Shown here in pieces: positions 16,880 through 24,731 of a DNA stretch of 64,000 nucleotides (position 1 is its first letter; every line of letters begins with the position of its first letter). Below the pieces are notes generated by a model. The model saw only the letters and a program-made list of their open reading frames with translations, had not been told where the DNA came from and made no database searches. The translations under genes and the position numbers were made by a program. The stretch lies in contig NZ_JACOGC010000002.1 of assembly GCF_014284195.1 (NCBI RefSeq), positions 1 through 64,000 on the forward strand, given 5' to 3'. The DNA is from Cognatundibacterium griseum (GTDB taxonomy: Bacteria; Pseudomonadota; Gammaproteobacteria; Burkholderiales; Burkholderiaceae_D).

Positions 16880-17248
16880 ATGAACGCTGACTGGCATGAT
16901 CAGTCACCGATTTACCGGCAATTAAAGCAGCGCATTCTCATCATGATTTTGGATGGCATCCTGAAATCAGGCGATGCACTGCCTTCGGTTCGGCAAATTG
17001 CAACTGAATATCAGATTAACCCGATTACTGTATCCAAGGCGTATCAGGAGTTAGTCGATGAAAAACTGGTAGAAAAAAGAAGAGGCATGGGTATGTATGT
17101 GATGGAGGGCGCATTGGATCAGTTGCTGGCCAGCGAACGTCAACGTTTTATCGAACAGGAATGGCCGGCGATGTGTGAGCGTATCAAACGTCTCGGGCTG
17201 AATGTGCAGGAGCTTCTGCAACAGCGTCATGAAGGAGAAAAACAATGA
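16880..17248 (+). CDS. GntR-family regulator, YtrA subfamily
   Basis: Short 122-aa repressor with an N-terminal GntR winged helix (PIYRQLKQRILIMILDGILK, then LPSVRQIATEYQINPITVSK and KRRGMGMYV) and only a brief helical tail for dimerisation, which defines the YtrA subfamily. These proteins usually control the ABC transporter genes in their own operon. Here the stop overlaps the ABC ATPase start by ATGA. A strong GGAGG precedes the ATG. The inducer is unknown; cell-envelope stress or peptide antibiotics is the usual theme in the family. Confidence 0.9.
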   Translation: MNADWHDQSPIYRQLKQRILIMILDGILKSGDALPSVRQIATEYQINPITVSKAYQELVDEKLVEKRRGMGMYVMEGALDQLLASERQRFIEQEWPAMCERIKRLGLNVQELLQQRHEGEKQ

Positions 17249-18099
17249 ATACAGTGGTATCTGCAAACAGACTTAGCAAACATTATGGTAAGCAGCAGGT
17301 TCTCGATCAAATGAGTCTGAACATTCCTTCTGGACGCATTATAGGACTGATCGGGCCAAATGGTTCCGGCAAAACGACGACTCTCAAAGCCATACTGGGA
17401 TTAACTTCGTTTGAGGGCGATATGACGGTACTCGGTCTTGATCCACGTACTCAACGCGATAAGCTGATGCGTGATATTTGCTTTATTGCGGATGTTGCGA
17501 TCTTGCCGCGCTGGCTGAAGGTGAAGGAAGCGGTTGATTTTGTCGAAGGCGTGCATCCAAAATTTAATCGTGCCAAAGCAGAACGTTATCTTGCGAAGAC
17601 CAAATTGTCACCGGACATGAAAGTTAAATCTATGTCCAAAGGAATGGTGGTGCAATTGCATCTGGCACTGGTGATGGCCATCGATGCGAAATTATTGATA
17701 CTGGATGAGCCGACGCTGGGCCTTGATATTCTGTACCGGAAACAGTTTTATCAGGATTTACTCGAAGATTATTTTGATCAGCATAAAACTATCATCATCA
17801 CCACTCATCAAGTTGAAGAGGTCGAGCATGTTCTGAGCGATCTGATCTTTATCCGTGATGGAAAAATTAACTTAACCATCAGCATGGAGGATATTGAGCA
17901 ACGCTTTATCGAGGTTGCTGTCAGTCCCATGCATGTCGAACAGGCGCTCGCATTGAAGCCGATTGATCAACGCAATGTGTTTGGTAAGTATCTGATGCTG
18001 TTTGACGGTGTACAGCGTGAACTGCTGGCTCCATTGGGGGACTTACGTCAACCCAGTGTTGCTGACCTGTTTGTCGCAACCATGAAAGGAAAAAAATAA
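17245..18099 (+). CDS. ABC transporter ATP-binding protein (YtrB-like exporter)
   Basis: A 284-aa ATPase of the drug/peptide-export class. Walker A GPNGSGKTTT lies near residue 36, Walker B LLILDEPTLGLD near 152, and the H-loop is TTHQVEEVEH. The signature is degenerate (SMSKGMVVQLHLALVMA instead of LSGGQ), as is common in YtrB/EcsA-like ATPases. It overlaps the regulator at its start and the permease at its end (TAATG), so the three form one translational unit. Confidence 0.92.
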   Translation: MNTVVSANRLSKHYGKQQVLDQMSLNIPSGRIIGLIGPNGSGKTTTLKAILGLTSFEGDMTVLGLDPRTQRDKLMRDICFIADVAILPRWLKVKEAVDFVEGVHPKFNRAKAERYLAKTKLSPDMKVKSMSKGMVVQLHLALVMAIDAKLLILDEPTLGLDILYRKQFYQDLLEDYFDQHKTIIITTHQVEEVEHVLSDLIFIRDGKINLTISMEDIEQRFIEVAVSPMHVEQALALKPIDQRNVFGKYLMLFDGVQRELLAPLGDLRQPSVADLFVATMKGKK

Positions 18100-19052
18100 T
18101 GAATACACTGAAGTGGTTGCTGAAACGGGAATTCTGGGAAAACCGCAGCTTGTTGCTATGGCCGAATCTGCTGGTCAGCGCTGTGATGATTTTATTTTCT
18201 TTGATTGCTGTCTTTAAAAATTTACACGAGGATCGTTACGCGGTTATCTTGCATCATGGCGTACCGTTGAGCGAAGTGCAATTTTCTGACATGACATCAA
18301 GAGTCGCCGGTGGGAGCGGGCTTCTTATGCTTGGTTTCTTTATGCTGGCAATGGTTCTTACGATGTATTCGTATTTATCCGGCGCACTTAGTGATGAAAG
18401 AAAAGACCGCAGCATTTTGTTCTGGAAATCCATGCCCGTTTCCGATGCTGCGACGGTTCTTTCCAAGGCGATATTCGGAGTAGTGGTTTTTCCAGTGACG
18501 ATGATTGTCTTTGCTTTCTCGAGCAATCTGATTTGTCTGCTGATTATCTGTACGAGCTACGCGTTGAATGGGGTCAATTTATTCGTGCCTGTCTTGTTTC
18601 ATCATGATGCCTGGCAACCTGTTTATCTGGCGATATTCAATTTTCCGATTTATCTTGCGTGGTCAGTGTTGACGGTTGGCTGGTTATTGCTGGTTTCTAG
18701 TTCACTGAATAAGCGTGTCGGTTTGTGGGTTGTTTTAGGACCGGTTGGCGTGTTCTTCTTTTTTGTCTGGATGAGCAGTCAATTTGGGCTCGATTGGAAT
18801 GTACGGCATTTTGGTTATTTTGTTGTAGGGCGATTGATCTTCAGTTTGATTCCTTGTGGCTGGTTATTCAGTAATGAAATCGCACAACAATACCTGCTTA
18901 TACAGGGACAAAAAGAAAAAATTGAATGGCTATTCCAGATAATGCGTGATCCGCAATGGCAATTGTTTGCTCACTGGAATATCTGGGTTGGGATGATTGT
19001 CGGAGCAGGGATGATTCTTGCTGCGATTAAAATCCGGCGCTGGCGCGAATGA
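18099..19052 (+). CDS. ABC transporter permease, partner of the YtrA-operon ATPase
   Basis: A 317-aa membrane protein with about six hydrophobic helices (for example LLWPNLLVSAVMILFSLIAV and GLWVVLGPVGVFFFFVWM). No enzymatic motif is seen, and similarity is only to ABC-2-type export permeases by topology. The start overlaps the ATPase stop by one base. With the ATPase it should form an exporter controlled by the regulator at 16880. The substrate is unknown. Confidence 0.85.
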   Translation: MNTLKWLLKREFWENRSLLLWPNLLVSAVMILFSLIAVFKNLHEDRYAVILHHGVPLSEVQFSDMTSRVAGGSGLLMLGFFMLAMVLTMYSYLSGALSDERKDRSILFWKSMPVSDAATVLSKAIFGVVVFPVTMIVFAFSSNLICLLIICTSYALNGVNLFVPVLFHHDAWQPVYLAIFNFPIYLAWSVLTVGWLLLVSSSLNKRVGLWVVLGPVGVFFFFVWMSSQFGLDWNVRHFGYFVVGRLIFSLIPCGWLFSNEIAQQYLLIQGQKEKIEWLFQIMRDPQWQLFAHWNIWVGMIVGAGMILAAIKIRRWRE

Positions 19053-19129
19053 GTATTGTCAGCAGACGGGCGCTGCTGGTTTATATTTGTCATGTCCGGA
19101 TTCAATCATCTGCGATGACATCAGACATG

Positions 19130-19170
19130 CCCAGCCTGGCAGTGTCACATATTGCGCCTGGCAGGCTGGG
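19130..19170. other. Stem-loop between convergent genes
   Basis: CCCAGCCTG (19130-19138) and CAGGCTGGG (19162-19170) form a perfect 9-bp stem with a 23-nt loop in the short gap between the ABC permease and the DMT permease. There is no T-tract, so it is not a classical terminator. It may aid transcript ending or stability from both sides. Confidence 0.4.
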
Positions 19171-19193
19171 TGGGATGTTTTCCCGAATCAGTT

Positions 19194-20066
19194 TCAGCGT
19201 GCCGGCCGTACCACCAGTGCCACACCGGCCAGTGCGATCGCCATTCCTGCTGCTGCAGTTGCGGTGAATTTTTCACCGAACATCAGCCATGCCATTGCTG
19301 CGGTGACTGCCGGAACAAGGTACATGTAACTGGTGACTTTGGTGGCCTCGCCATGCCGGATCAGGATGTAGAGGACCGAGATGCCGACTCCGGACAAGAC
19401 AAATACCGACCATGCCAGCGCTGCGAAAAACTGTGGAGTCCATTGCACGGTCTGGGTTTCCAGCAGCAGCGCAAACGGCAGAGTCACCAGCAGCGAGGCG
19501 CCAAACTGAATGACCTGGCCGGTACGCACATCGAAAGAGGGACAGGTTTTTTTCTGATACAGCGTGCCTGTGGTCATGGCCAGCAATGCCATCGTGGCGA
19601 GCCCTACACTGACCGGCGATAAACTGACGACGGAGATTTTATTCGCAACCACCAGTCCCACGCCCATGATGCCAAATGCCAGCCCCAGCCATTGCTTGCC
19701 GCGGATGCGCTCGCCGATCAGCGGCCCCATGACGGCAGTCAGAATCGGCTGGGTGTTGGCGATCAGTGCCGCCAGGCCTGCGGGCATACCGAGCTTGACG
19801 GCGCACCAGATGCCGCCCAGATACATGGCCTGCATCAGGATACCAGCGACCGCAATCTGCGGCCAGGCGGAACGTGCCGGCCAGGGGGCGCGCATGATGA
19901 CGGCGAGCGTCAGCATGAACAGGATGACGCCAAGGTAGCGCATGCAGAGGAAGGTCAGTGGTTCTGCATAAGGCAGACCGTATTTGGCGACCACATAGCC
20001 GGAAGCCCAGATAAAAATGAAGATACCTGGCAGCGAGCGCAGCAGCAGTGAAGATTGGGATTGCAT
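19194..20066 (-). CDS. EamA/DMT-superfamily permease
   Basis: Inner-membrane protein of 290 aa with about ten helices arranged as two EamA repeats. The first begins GIFIFIWASGYVVAKYGLPY; the second ends in AWLMFGEKFTATAAAGMAI, the usual repeat end. These proteins export metabolites or amino acids; the substrate cannot be deduced. The gene stands alone, convergent with the ABC operon and upstream of sodB on the same strand, separated by a long gap and the sodB terminator. Confidence 0.88.
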   Translation of the reverse strand: MQSQSSLLLRSLPGIFIFIWASGYVVAKYGLPYAEPLTFLCMRYLGVILFMLTLAVIMRAPWPARSAWPQIAVAGILMQAMYLGGIWCAVKLGMPAGLAALIANTQPILTAVMGPLIGERIRGKQWLGLAFGIMGVGLVVANKISVVSLSPVSVGLATMALLAMTTGTLYQKKTCPSFDVRTGQVIQFGASLLVTLPFALLLETQTVQWTPQFFAALAWSVFVLSGVGISVLYILIRHGEATKVTSYMYLVPAVTAAMAWLMFGEKFTATAAAGMAIALAGVALVVRPAR

Positions 20067-20213
20067 GATTTTCTTGTCTCTTTGATGGCCTGAATTCGTC
20101 GTGCCGGAAGTAATTCGCCAAGACAGGGTATTGGCGAAAAAGTACCGGCAGGCGTTCAGTGTTATACGGTGAAACCTGATTTCATCTTCGCATAAACCGG
20201 TGGGCCGATAGAT

Positions 20214-20254
20214 GAAAAAAAACCTGCGCTGTCAAAACATGCGCAGGTTTTTTT
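20214..20254 (-). terminator. Intrinsic terminator downstream of sodB
   Basis: AAACCTGCGC (20220-20229) pairs with GCGCAGGTTT (20241-20250). A-tracts on the left and T-tracts on the right make it usable from both strands. It lies 36 nt beyond the sodB stop. Confidence 0.85.
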
Positions 20255-20290
20255 CATGTGTGCCGGCCGGACGACCGGAACAACGATCAA

Positions 20291-20869
20291 TTATGCCAGG
20301 TTGGCGGCAGCAAAATCCCAGTTCACCAATGCCCAGAATGCTTCCAGATATTTAGGACGCGCATTGCGATAGTCGATGTAGTAAGCGTGTTCCCACAGAT
20401 CGCAGGTCAGCAGCGGCTTGTCGGTCGTGGTCAGCGGTGTGGCTGCATTGGATGTGTTGACGATGTCCAGTGTGCCGTCAGCTTTTTTCACCAGCCAGGT
20501 CCAGGAGGAGCCGAAGTTGCCAACGCAGGACTTGGTGAAAGCTTCCTTGAAGGCGTCGAATGAGCCCCATTTTGCATTGATTGCGTCTGCCAGTGCGCCG
20601 GCCGGTGCGCCGCCGCCGTTAGGTTTCAGGCCATTCCAGTAGAAAGTGTGATTCCAGATTTGAGCTGCATTGTTAAAGACGCCGCCGGAAGATTTCTTGA
20701 CGATTTCTTCCAGTGTGGCGTTTTCAAATTCGGTACCTTTGATCAGGTTGTTCAGATTCGTGACGTAAGTCTGGTGATGCTTGCCGTAGTGGTATTCCAG
20801 GGTTTCCTGGGAAATATGCGGAGCCAGGGCGTCCAGTGCATAGGGCAATGCCGGTAAGGTATGTTCCAT
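20291..20869 (-). CDS. sodB: Iron superoxide dismutase
   Basis: Cytoplasmic enzyme that converts superoxide to hydrogen peroxide and oxygen. The metal ligands are all present: H27 ([13 protein letters not shown]), H74 (WNHTFYW), D157 and H161 ([10 protein letters not shown]). Q70 in NNAAQIWNH and the GGGAPAG stretch are marks of the iron type rather than the manganese type. I start at ATG20869 ([15 protein letters not shown]), the conserved N-terminus with AAAGGA about 6 nt upstream, giving 192 aa; an upstream in-frame extension has no conserved residues. A strong terminator follows. Transcribed as a single gene. Confidence 0.97.
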   Translation of the reverse strand: MEHTLPALPYALDALAPHISQETLEYHYGKHHQTYVTNLNNLIKGTEFENATLEEIVKKSSGGVFNNAAQIWNHTFYWNGLKPNGGGAPAGALADAINAKWGSFDAFKEAFTKSCVGNFGSSWTWLVKKADGTLDIVNTSNAATPLTTTDKPLLTCDLWEHAYYIDYRNARPKYLEAFWALVNWDFAAANLA

Positions 20870-20969
20870 GTTGCGTCCTTTAATTGTCGTCAGTGGTTTC
20901 CGTCTGTACAACGGGGAAAACCTGCATTGTAAGCGTTTGTGCAAAAGCTTGCAGCGTCAGGGCAGGAAT

Positions 20970-22340
20970 TTATTTTGTGTCTGGAAGGCTTTGCTGCACG
21001 CTGCCTATCGTAATGTCTGCAGTTCCTCTGGCGAGCCTGACGGTCAGTATTGCGGCAGGTTGCAGCTCGCTGGCAGAGCGCAGGGAATGCCCTTTACGGT
21101 CGCTCAGAATGGCATAGCCGCGTTCCAGCGTGCGTTGCGGGTTCAGTAATTCCAGTTGCGTCTGTAAAGCCGTTAAATGCTGCTGCCGGGAACCGGACAT
21201 TTGTCGTTGCGCCTGTTGCAGACGGCGCTGCCATTCGTCCAACCGCAGGTGTGCGGCAGAGGTCTGCGGACGATGGGTCGTGAACTGATTCTGCAGATAG
21301 TGCAGCCTTTGCATTGCCCGTTGCAGCGGCAGTGCCGCACTCAGACGCAGACGCTGTGCCAGATGTTGCAATTGCTGATGACGCAGCGCGAGTGTGGCGG
21401 ACGGGCTCAGCAAGCGTCGCCCCAGCCAGTCCAGATTCTGCTGTTGCTCCTGCACACGGCGGCGCATGGCGCGCTGCATCAGCTGTTGTTGCGCAAGGAG
21501 TTGCGCCATCCAGTCACTGCGCGGCGTTGCCGCCAGTTCGGCGGCGGCGGTCGGGGTCGGCGCGCGCAGGTCTGCGGCGAAATCGGCGATGGTGAAGTCG
21601 GTTTCGTGCCCGATGCCGGTAATGACCGGAACCGGGCAATGGGCGATCGTGCGGGCCAGGGTTTCGTCATTGAAAGCCCACAGGTCTTCCATGCTGCCGC
21701 CGCCACGGCACAGCAGCAGGACATCGCATTCGGCCCGCGCAGCAGCAGTGGCTATGGCCTGCGCGATTTTTGCCGCAGCGCTCTCCCCCTGCACCGGTGT
21801 CGGGTACAGAATCACCTGCACATGCGGCGCCCGTCGCTGCAGCGTCGTCAGGATGTCGCGCAAAGCGGCTGCCTGCGGGCTGGTCACGATGCCGATCGTG
21901 CGCGGAAAAGGTGGCAGCGGACGTTTACGCGCCGGATCAAACAAACCCTCTTGCGCGAGCTGCGCCTTCAGGCGCAGGAAAGCCTCATACAGATTGCCGA
22001 TGCCGGCACGCCGGATGGCTTCGACGCTTAACTGGTAATCGCCGCGGGGAGCGTATAAGGAAACCAGCGCCCGGACCTCCACCTTGTCGCCCTCGCGCGG
22101 CTGGAAGTCGGCATATTGTGCGCGTCCGCGAAACATCACCGCCCTGACCTGGGCGGCTTCATCTTTCAGTGTGAAATACCAATGTCCCGAAGCGGCGCGG
22201 GTAAAGTTGGATATTTCGCCAGAAACCCATGTCAGCGGTATATGACGCTCCAATAACTGAGCAACCGTCTTGTTCAGCGCCGAAACACTGATGACAGCAG
22301 GCGTGGTTATTGGGTTTGGTTCAGGAAATTCAGTATTCAT
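20970..22340 (-). CDS. xseA: Exodeoxyribonuclease VII large subunit
   Basis: Catalytic subunit of ExoVII, which degrades single-stranded DNA to oligonucleotides with the small subunit XseB (not in this window). It has the N-terminal OB-fold ([35 protein letters not shown]) and the conserved core [30 protein letters not shown] and [15 protein letters not shown] long helical, Gln- and Arg-rich region forms the C-terminal coiled coil. I start at ATG22340 (456 aa, normal length); in-frame ATGs up to 22427 exist, but their extra residues are not conserved. No convincing RBS decides the matter. Its upstream side borders the repeat region with DnaA-like boxes. Confidence 0.94.
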   Translation of the reverse strand: MNTEFPEPNPITTPAVISVSALNKTVAQLLERHIPLTWVSGEISNFTRAASGHWYFTLKDEAAQVRAVMFRGRAQYADFQPREGDKVEVRALVSLYAPRGDYQLSVEAIRRAGIGNLYEAFLRLKAQLAQEGLFDPARKRPLPPFPRTIGIVTSPQAAALRDILTTLQRRAPHVQVILYPTPVQGESAAAKIAQAIATAAARAECDVLLLCRGGGSMEDLWAFNDETLARTIAHCPVPVITGIGHETDFTIADFAADLRAPTPTAAAELAATPRSDWMAQLLAQQQLMQRAMRRRVQEQQQNLDWLGRRLLSPSATLALRHQQLQHLAQRLRLSAALPLQRAMQRLHYLQNQFTTHRPQTSAAHLRLDEWQRRLQQAQRQMSGSRQQHLTALQTQLELLNPQRTLERGYAILSDRKGHSLRSASELQPAAILTVRLARGTADITIGSVQQSLPDTK

Positions 22341-22503
22341 CAAGGCTGGCATTGGAAAAGCTGTCCACAGAAGCGCTGGGTCATGGTCAGGACGGTACTC
22401 TGCCATATTCCTGCCCGGGAAATGCAAATTTTTTCAGTAAGTCGTTGATTTTCATTATAAAAGCATTTGCAAGTTACTTGTGCAATATGAAAATTTCCTT
22501 ACA

Positions 22504-22568
22504 AATCAAGGGCGTTACTCAGTGATACAGTGCTTGTGCACAAACTTATCCACAGAAAAGGTGCATAA
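22504..22568 (+). repeat. IHF/DnaA-box module 1
   Basis: IHF-like AATCAA...TTA (22504-22517) has one extra base in the spacer. It is followed by boxes TTGTGCACA (22534-22542), TTATCCACA (22546-22554, a perfect strong DnaA box) and inverted GGTGCATAA (22560-22568). The distance from the TTR triplet to the second box is 31 nt, as in all modules. Confidence 0.75.
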
Positions 22569-22664
22569 GCTGTGAGTATCTTTTTTTACCGGGCTGGCAG
22601 GCATGTCTGATGTCTCGCATGTTTTTTCTGATGATTTTTTGAGCACAATCTGAATTGTGAATGA

Positions 22665-22728
22665 AATCAATCACTTACCGTTATTTCTTTTTCTTTTGCA
22701 CAATGTTGTCCACAAAAAATGTGCAGAA
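22665..22728 (+). repeat. IHF/DnaA-box module 2
   Basis: AATCAATCACTTA (22665-22677) matches the IHF consensus WATCAANNNNTTR exactly. Boxes follow: TTTTGCACA (22694-22702, full match to TTWTNCACA), TTGTCCACA (22706-22714) and inverted TGTGCAGAA (22720-22728). Confidence 0.8.
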
Positions 22729-22834
22729 TGTCCCTGAAATCCACAAGAAAATTTCTTCAGATCATCGGGCAGCCGGTTTTGCTGTCTTTTGGATGGCGCG
22801 CCTAAAAAACAGGCGGCGATAAATTTTTATTTAA

Positions 22835-22898
22835 AATCAATGATTTAAGATGATTTTCATTTGCTTATCACACACTTGTCCACAAAAAATGTGCAAAA
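22835..22898 (+). repeat. IHF/DnaA-box module 3
   Basis: AATCAATGATTTA (22835-22847) is an exact IHF consensus match. Boxes: a degenerate CTTATCACA (22864-22872), TTGTCCACA (22876-22884) and inverted TGTGCAAAA (22890-22898), the last a full consensus match on the minus strand. Confidence 0.8.
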
Positions 22899-23015
22899 AC
22901 ATGCCAGATCCGCCTGCCGGACCGGAATTGGCGGTTTTCCGGGACGAATTTAAGGTGTTTTGTGAACGGATTGCAAGTATGCTTATTTTTTAAGCGAAAA
23001 ATTTTTATCAATATA

Positions 23016-23079
23016 AATCAAATACTTGAGATTTTTTCTAGGAATTTTACACATACTTGTCCACATAAAATGTGCAGAA
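23016..23079 (+). repeat. IHF/DnaA-box module 4
   Basis: AATCAAATACTTG (23016-23028) is an exact IHF consensus match. Boxes: TTTTACACA (23045-23053, full match), TTGTCCACA (23057-23065) and inverted TGTGCAGAA (23071-23079). Confidence 0.8.
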
Positions 23080-23184
23080 TCAGGGACTTATTCAGGCAGG
23101 AAACGGAGCTGCCCGGATTTTCAGCAAAAACACGGCAAAACGGCTTGTTGCCTATTTTGTTTGCACAAGAGTAATTGTTTTTGA

Positions 23185-23248
23185 AATCAGTGACTTAATG
23201 AATTTTTCTGCATTTGTTCACACGTTTGTCCACACAAAGTGTGTAAAA
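23185..23248 (+). repeat. IHF/DnaA-box module 5
   Basis: AATCAGTGACTTA (23185-23197) has one mismatch to the IHF consensus. Boxes: TTGTTCACA (23214-23222), TTGTCCACA (23226-23234) and inverted TGTGTAAAA (23240-23248, full match on the minus strand). Confidence 0.75.
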
Positions 23249-23334
23249 GAAGCGAGCTACATTTTGTTTTGAAATATGTTTTTTGCAATGAAAATCATTG
23301 CCTAATTCTTCAGCGAATCATAAAAAACCTATGA

Positions 23335-23398
23335 TTTCAAAGACTTGGAAGGCATTCATTGGTTTATCCACAAGCTTGCGCACAGATTTTGTGTAAAA
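23335..23398 (+). repeat. IHF/DnaA-box module 6
   Basis: TTTCAAAGACTTG (23335-23347) has one mismatch to the IHF consensus. Boxes: TTATCCACA (23364-23372, perfect strong DnaA box), TTGCGCACA (23376-23384) and inverted TGTGTAAAA (23390-23398, full match on the minus strand). Confidence 0.75.
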
Positions 23399-23441
23399 CG
23401 GGGATGAATGCTGAAAGAAACACATTTTCTGCGCCATGCTC

Positions 23442-23470
23442 TTGCCGGTATGCCTGCAAAGCGCTACATT
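23442..23470 (+). promoter_or_regulatory. Possible promoter of exbB
   Basis: TTGCCG (23442-23447) and TACATT (23465-23470) are 17 bp apart, each with four of six consensus matches. They lie just downstream of module 6 and 37 bp before the exbB start. Weak evidence. Confidence 0.35.
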
Positions 23471-23506
23471 GCGGGGTTAGATTTCTGAACCTATAAGGAG
23501 TGCGCT

Positions 23507-24112
23507 TTGTTCGCCATCATTCAGGCTGCCGGCTGGCCCATTTATCTGTTGCTGATTGCTTCTGTCATTGCCCTGACACTGATTATTGAGCGCAGTTTTT
23601 CTCTGCGCAGAAATAAAATCTTGCCCGCCACCTTACTTGATGAGGTGATCCGCGTTTATCAGTCTGGCAAGGTCAAGCCGGAAGTGATCGATCAGCTGGC
23701 TGGCAATTCCCCGCTGGGGCAGGTGCTGGCCGCTGGCTTGCGCAATGCTGCGGCACCGCGCGAAGTCATGAAGGAATCGATTGAAGAGGCGGGTGCCGCT
23801 GTGGCGCATGAGCTGGAGCGCTTTCTGACGACGCTCGGAACGATTGCTTCGCTCGCACCTCTGATGGGGCTGTTTGGCACGGTGGTCGGCATGATTGAGA
23901 TTTTTGGTTCCCAGACTGCCAGTGGCGCAAATCCGGCGCAATTGGCGCACGGTATCTCGGTGGCGCTGTACAACACCGGATTCGGCCTGCTGATTGCGAT
24001 GCCGACGCTGGTGGCTTACCGCCATTTCCGGGCGCTGGTTGACAGTCTGGTGGTCGATATGGAGCAGAAGGCAGTTAAATTTGTGGATGTTGTACACGGC
24101 GCCAGAAAGTAA
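23507..24112 (+). CDS. exbB: MotA/TolQ/ExbB proton channel family protein
   Basis: Inner-membrane component of a TonB-energising or Tol-like motor, 201 aa. It shows the N-terminal helix (WPIYLLLIASVIALTLIIER) and the conserved C-terminal helices (LGTIASLAPLMGLFGTVVGM and ISVALYNTGFGLLIAMPTLV). The start is a TTG at 23507 with AAGGAG 6 nt upstream; no ATG fits. It is followed after 5 nt by its exbD partner. In Burkholderiales this pair commonly precedes lpxK and kdsB, suggesting a link to envelope biogenesis. Confidence 0.93.
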   Translation: MFAIIQAAGWPIYLLLIASVIALTLIIERSFSLRRNKILPATLLDEVIRVYQSGKVKPEVIDQLAGNSPLGQVLAAGLRNAAAPREVMKESIEEAGAAVAHELERFLTTLGTIASLAPLMGLFGTVVGMIEIFGSQTASGANPAQLAHGISVALYNTGFGLLIAMPTLVAYRHFRALVDSLVVDMEQKAVKFVDVVHGARK

Positions 24113-24117
24113 CTCCC

Positions 24118-24567
24118 ATGAATTTTCGTAAAGGTCAGAGCAGGGAAGAGCCGGAAATCAACCTGATTCCGTTCATTGACGTATTGCTGGTGATCCTGAT
24201 TTTCCTGATGGTGACCACGACCTACAGCCGGTTCACCGAACTGCAGATCACGCTGCCGACGGCAGATGCTGAAAAAGCGCAGGAAAAACCGAATCAGATC
24301 GAGATCGGTATTGATGCGCAGGGGCGGTATAAGATCAACAACCAGGCGGTCTCGTTTCTGGATACCGCGACTCTGGCGGATGACCTGCGGCGCACGGTCA
24401 GTGCCATGAATGGCGCTAACGGCGGCGGTCAGCCGGACCCCGTCATCATCATCAACGCAGACCGTGCTGCCACGCACCAGTCGGTGATTGATGTGCTGGA
24501 GGCGGCGCGCATTGCCGGGCTGGCCAAAGTCACTTTTGCAGCACAGGCTGCGAACCGTTCCAGATAA
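24118..24567 (+). CDS. exbD: ExbD/TolR family protein
   Basis: A 149-aa protein with a single N-terminal transmembrane helix, INLIPFIDVLLVILIFLMVT, carrying the conserved proton-conducting Asp (PFIDV). A periplasmic domain ends in NADRAATHQSVIDVLEAARI, the ExbD/TolR C-terminal motif. It partners ExbB encoded 5 nt upstream. It is distinct from the partial exbD at the window's left edge, whose C-terminus is different. Confidence 0.93.
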   Translation: MNFRKGQSREEPEINLIPFIDVLLVILIFLMVTTTYSRFTELQITLPTADAEKAQEKPNQIEIGIDAQGRYKINNQAVSFLDTATLADDLRRTVSAMNGANGGGQPDPVIIINADRAATHQSVIDVLEAARIAGLAKVTFAAQAANRSR

Positions 24568-24689
24568 GCCAGAAACTGTCTTTGCAGGCGAGGCGCGATG
24601 ACGCCGTCGTGATCTGCACCATGGTCATGGTCTTCGCCTTGGTCTGTTCCCGGCAGATACCGGCATGGTGAAAGTGTGATGATCAACAT

Positions 24690-24717
24690 CGGGGAGGATA
24701 CGCTCCCCGGTTTTTTT
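24690..24717 (+). terminator. Intrinsic terminator between exbD and lpxK
   Basis: CGGGGAG (24690-24696), a GATACG loop and CTCCCCG (24703-24709) are followed by GTTTTTTT. The hairpin is strong, and its T-tract ends only 14 nt before the lpxK ATG, overlapping the region that should hold the RBS. Confidence 0.8.
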
Positions 24718-24731
24718 AAGGATGGCTGACA

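Larger units (their letters stand above)
22341..23506. other. 1.1-kb non-coding region with six IHF-plus-DnaA-box modules
   Basis: The region between xseA and exbB contains no plausible gene; the small frames in it lack coding character. Instead a composite module of about 64 bp occurs six times (22504, 22665, 22835, 23016, 23185, 23335). Each has an IHF-type sequence and, after a constant distance, three 9-mers resembling the DnaA box TTWTNCACA: two direct and one inverted. Sequence between modules is unrelated and partly GC-rich. This organisation recalls the E. coli datA and DARS loci, which control the DnaA-ATP level. The assignment is by motif only. Confidence 0.75.

Noticed and set aside
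22962-23272. Small ORFs inside the repeat region
   Set aside because: They run through the IHF/DnaA-box modules, lack RBS and coding character, and overlap each other in different frames.
22341-23506. Repeat region as a CRISPR array or a second oriC
   Set aside because: Spacing of 150-181 bp with degenerate repeats is not CRISPR-like. No dnaA, dnaN, rpmH or parAB genes are near, so a replication origin is unlikely, though not excluded.
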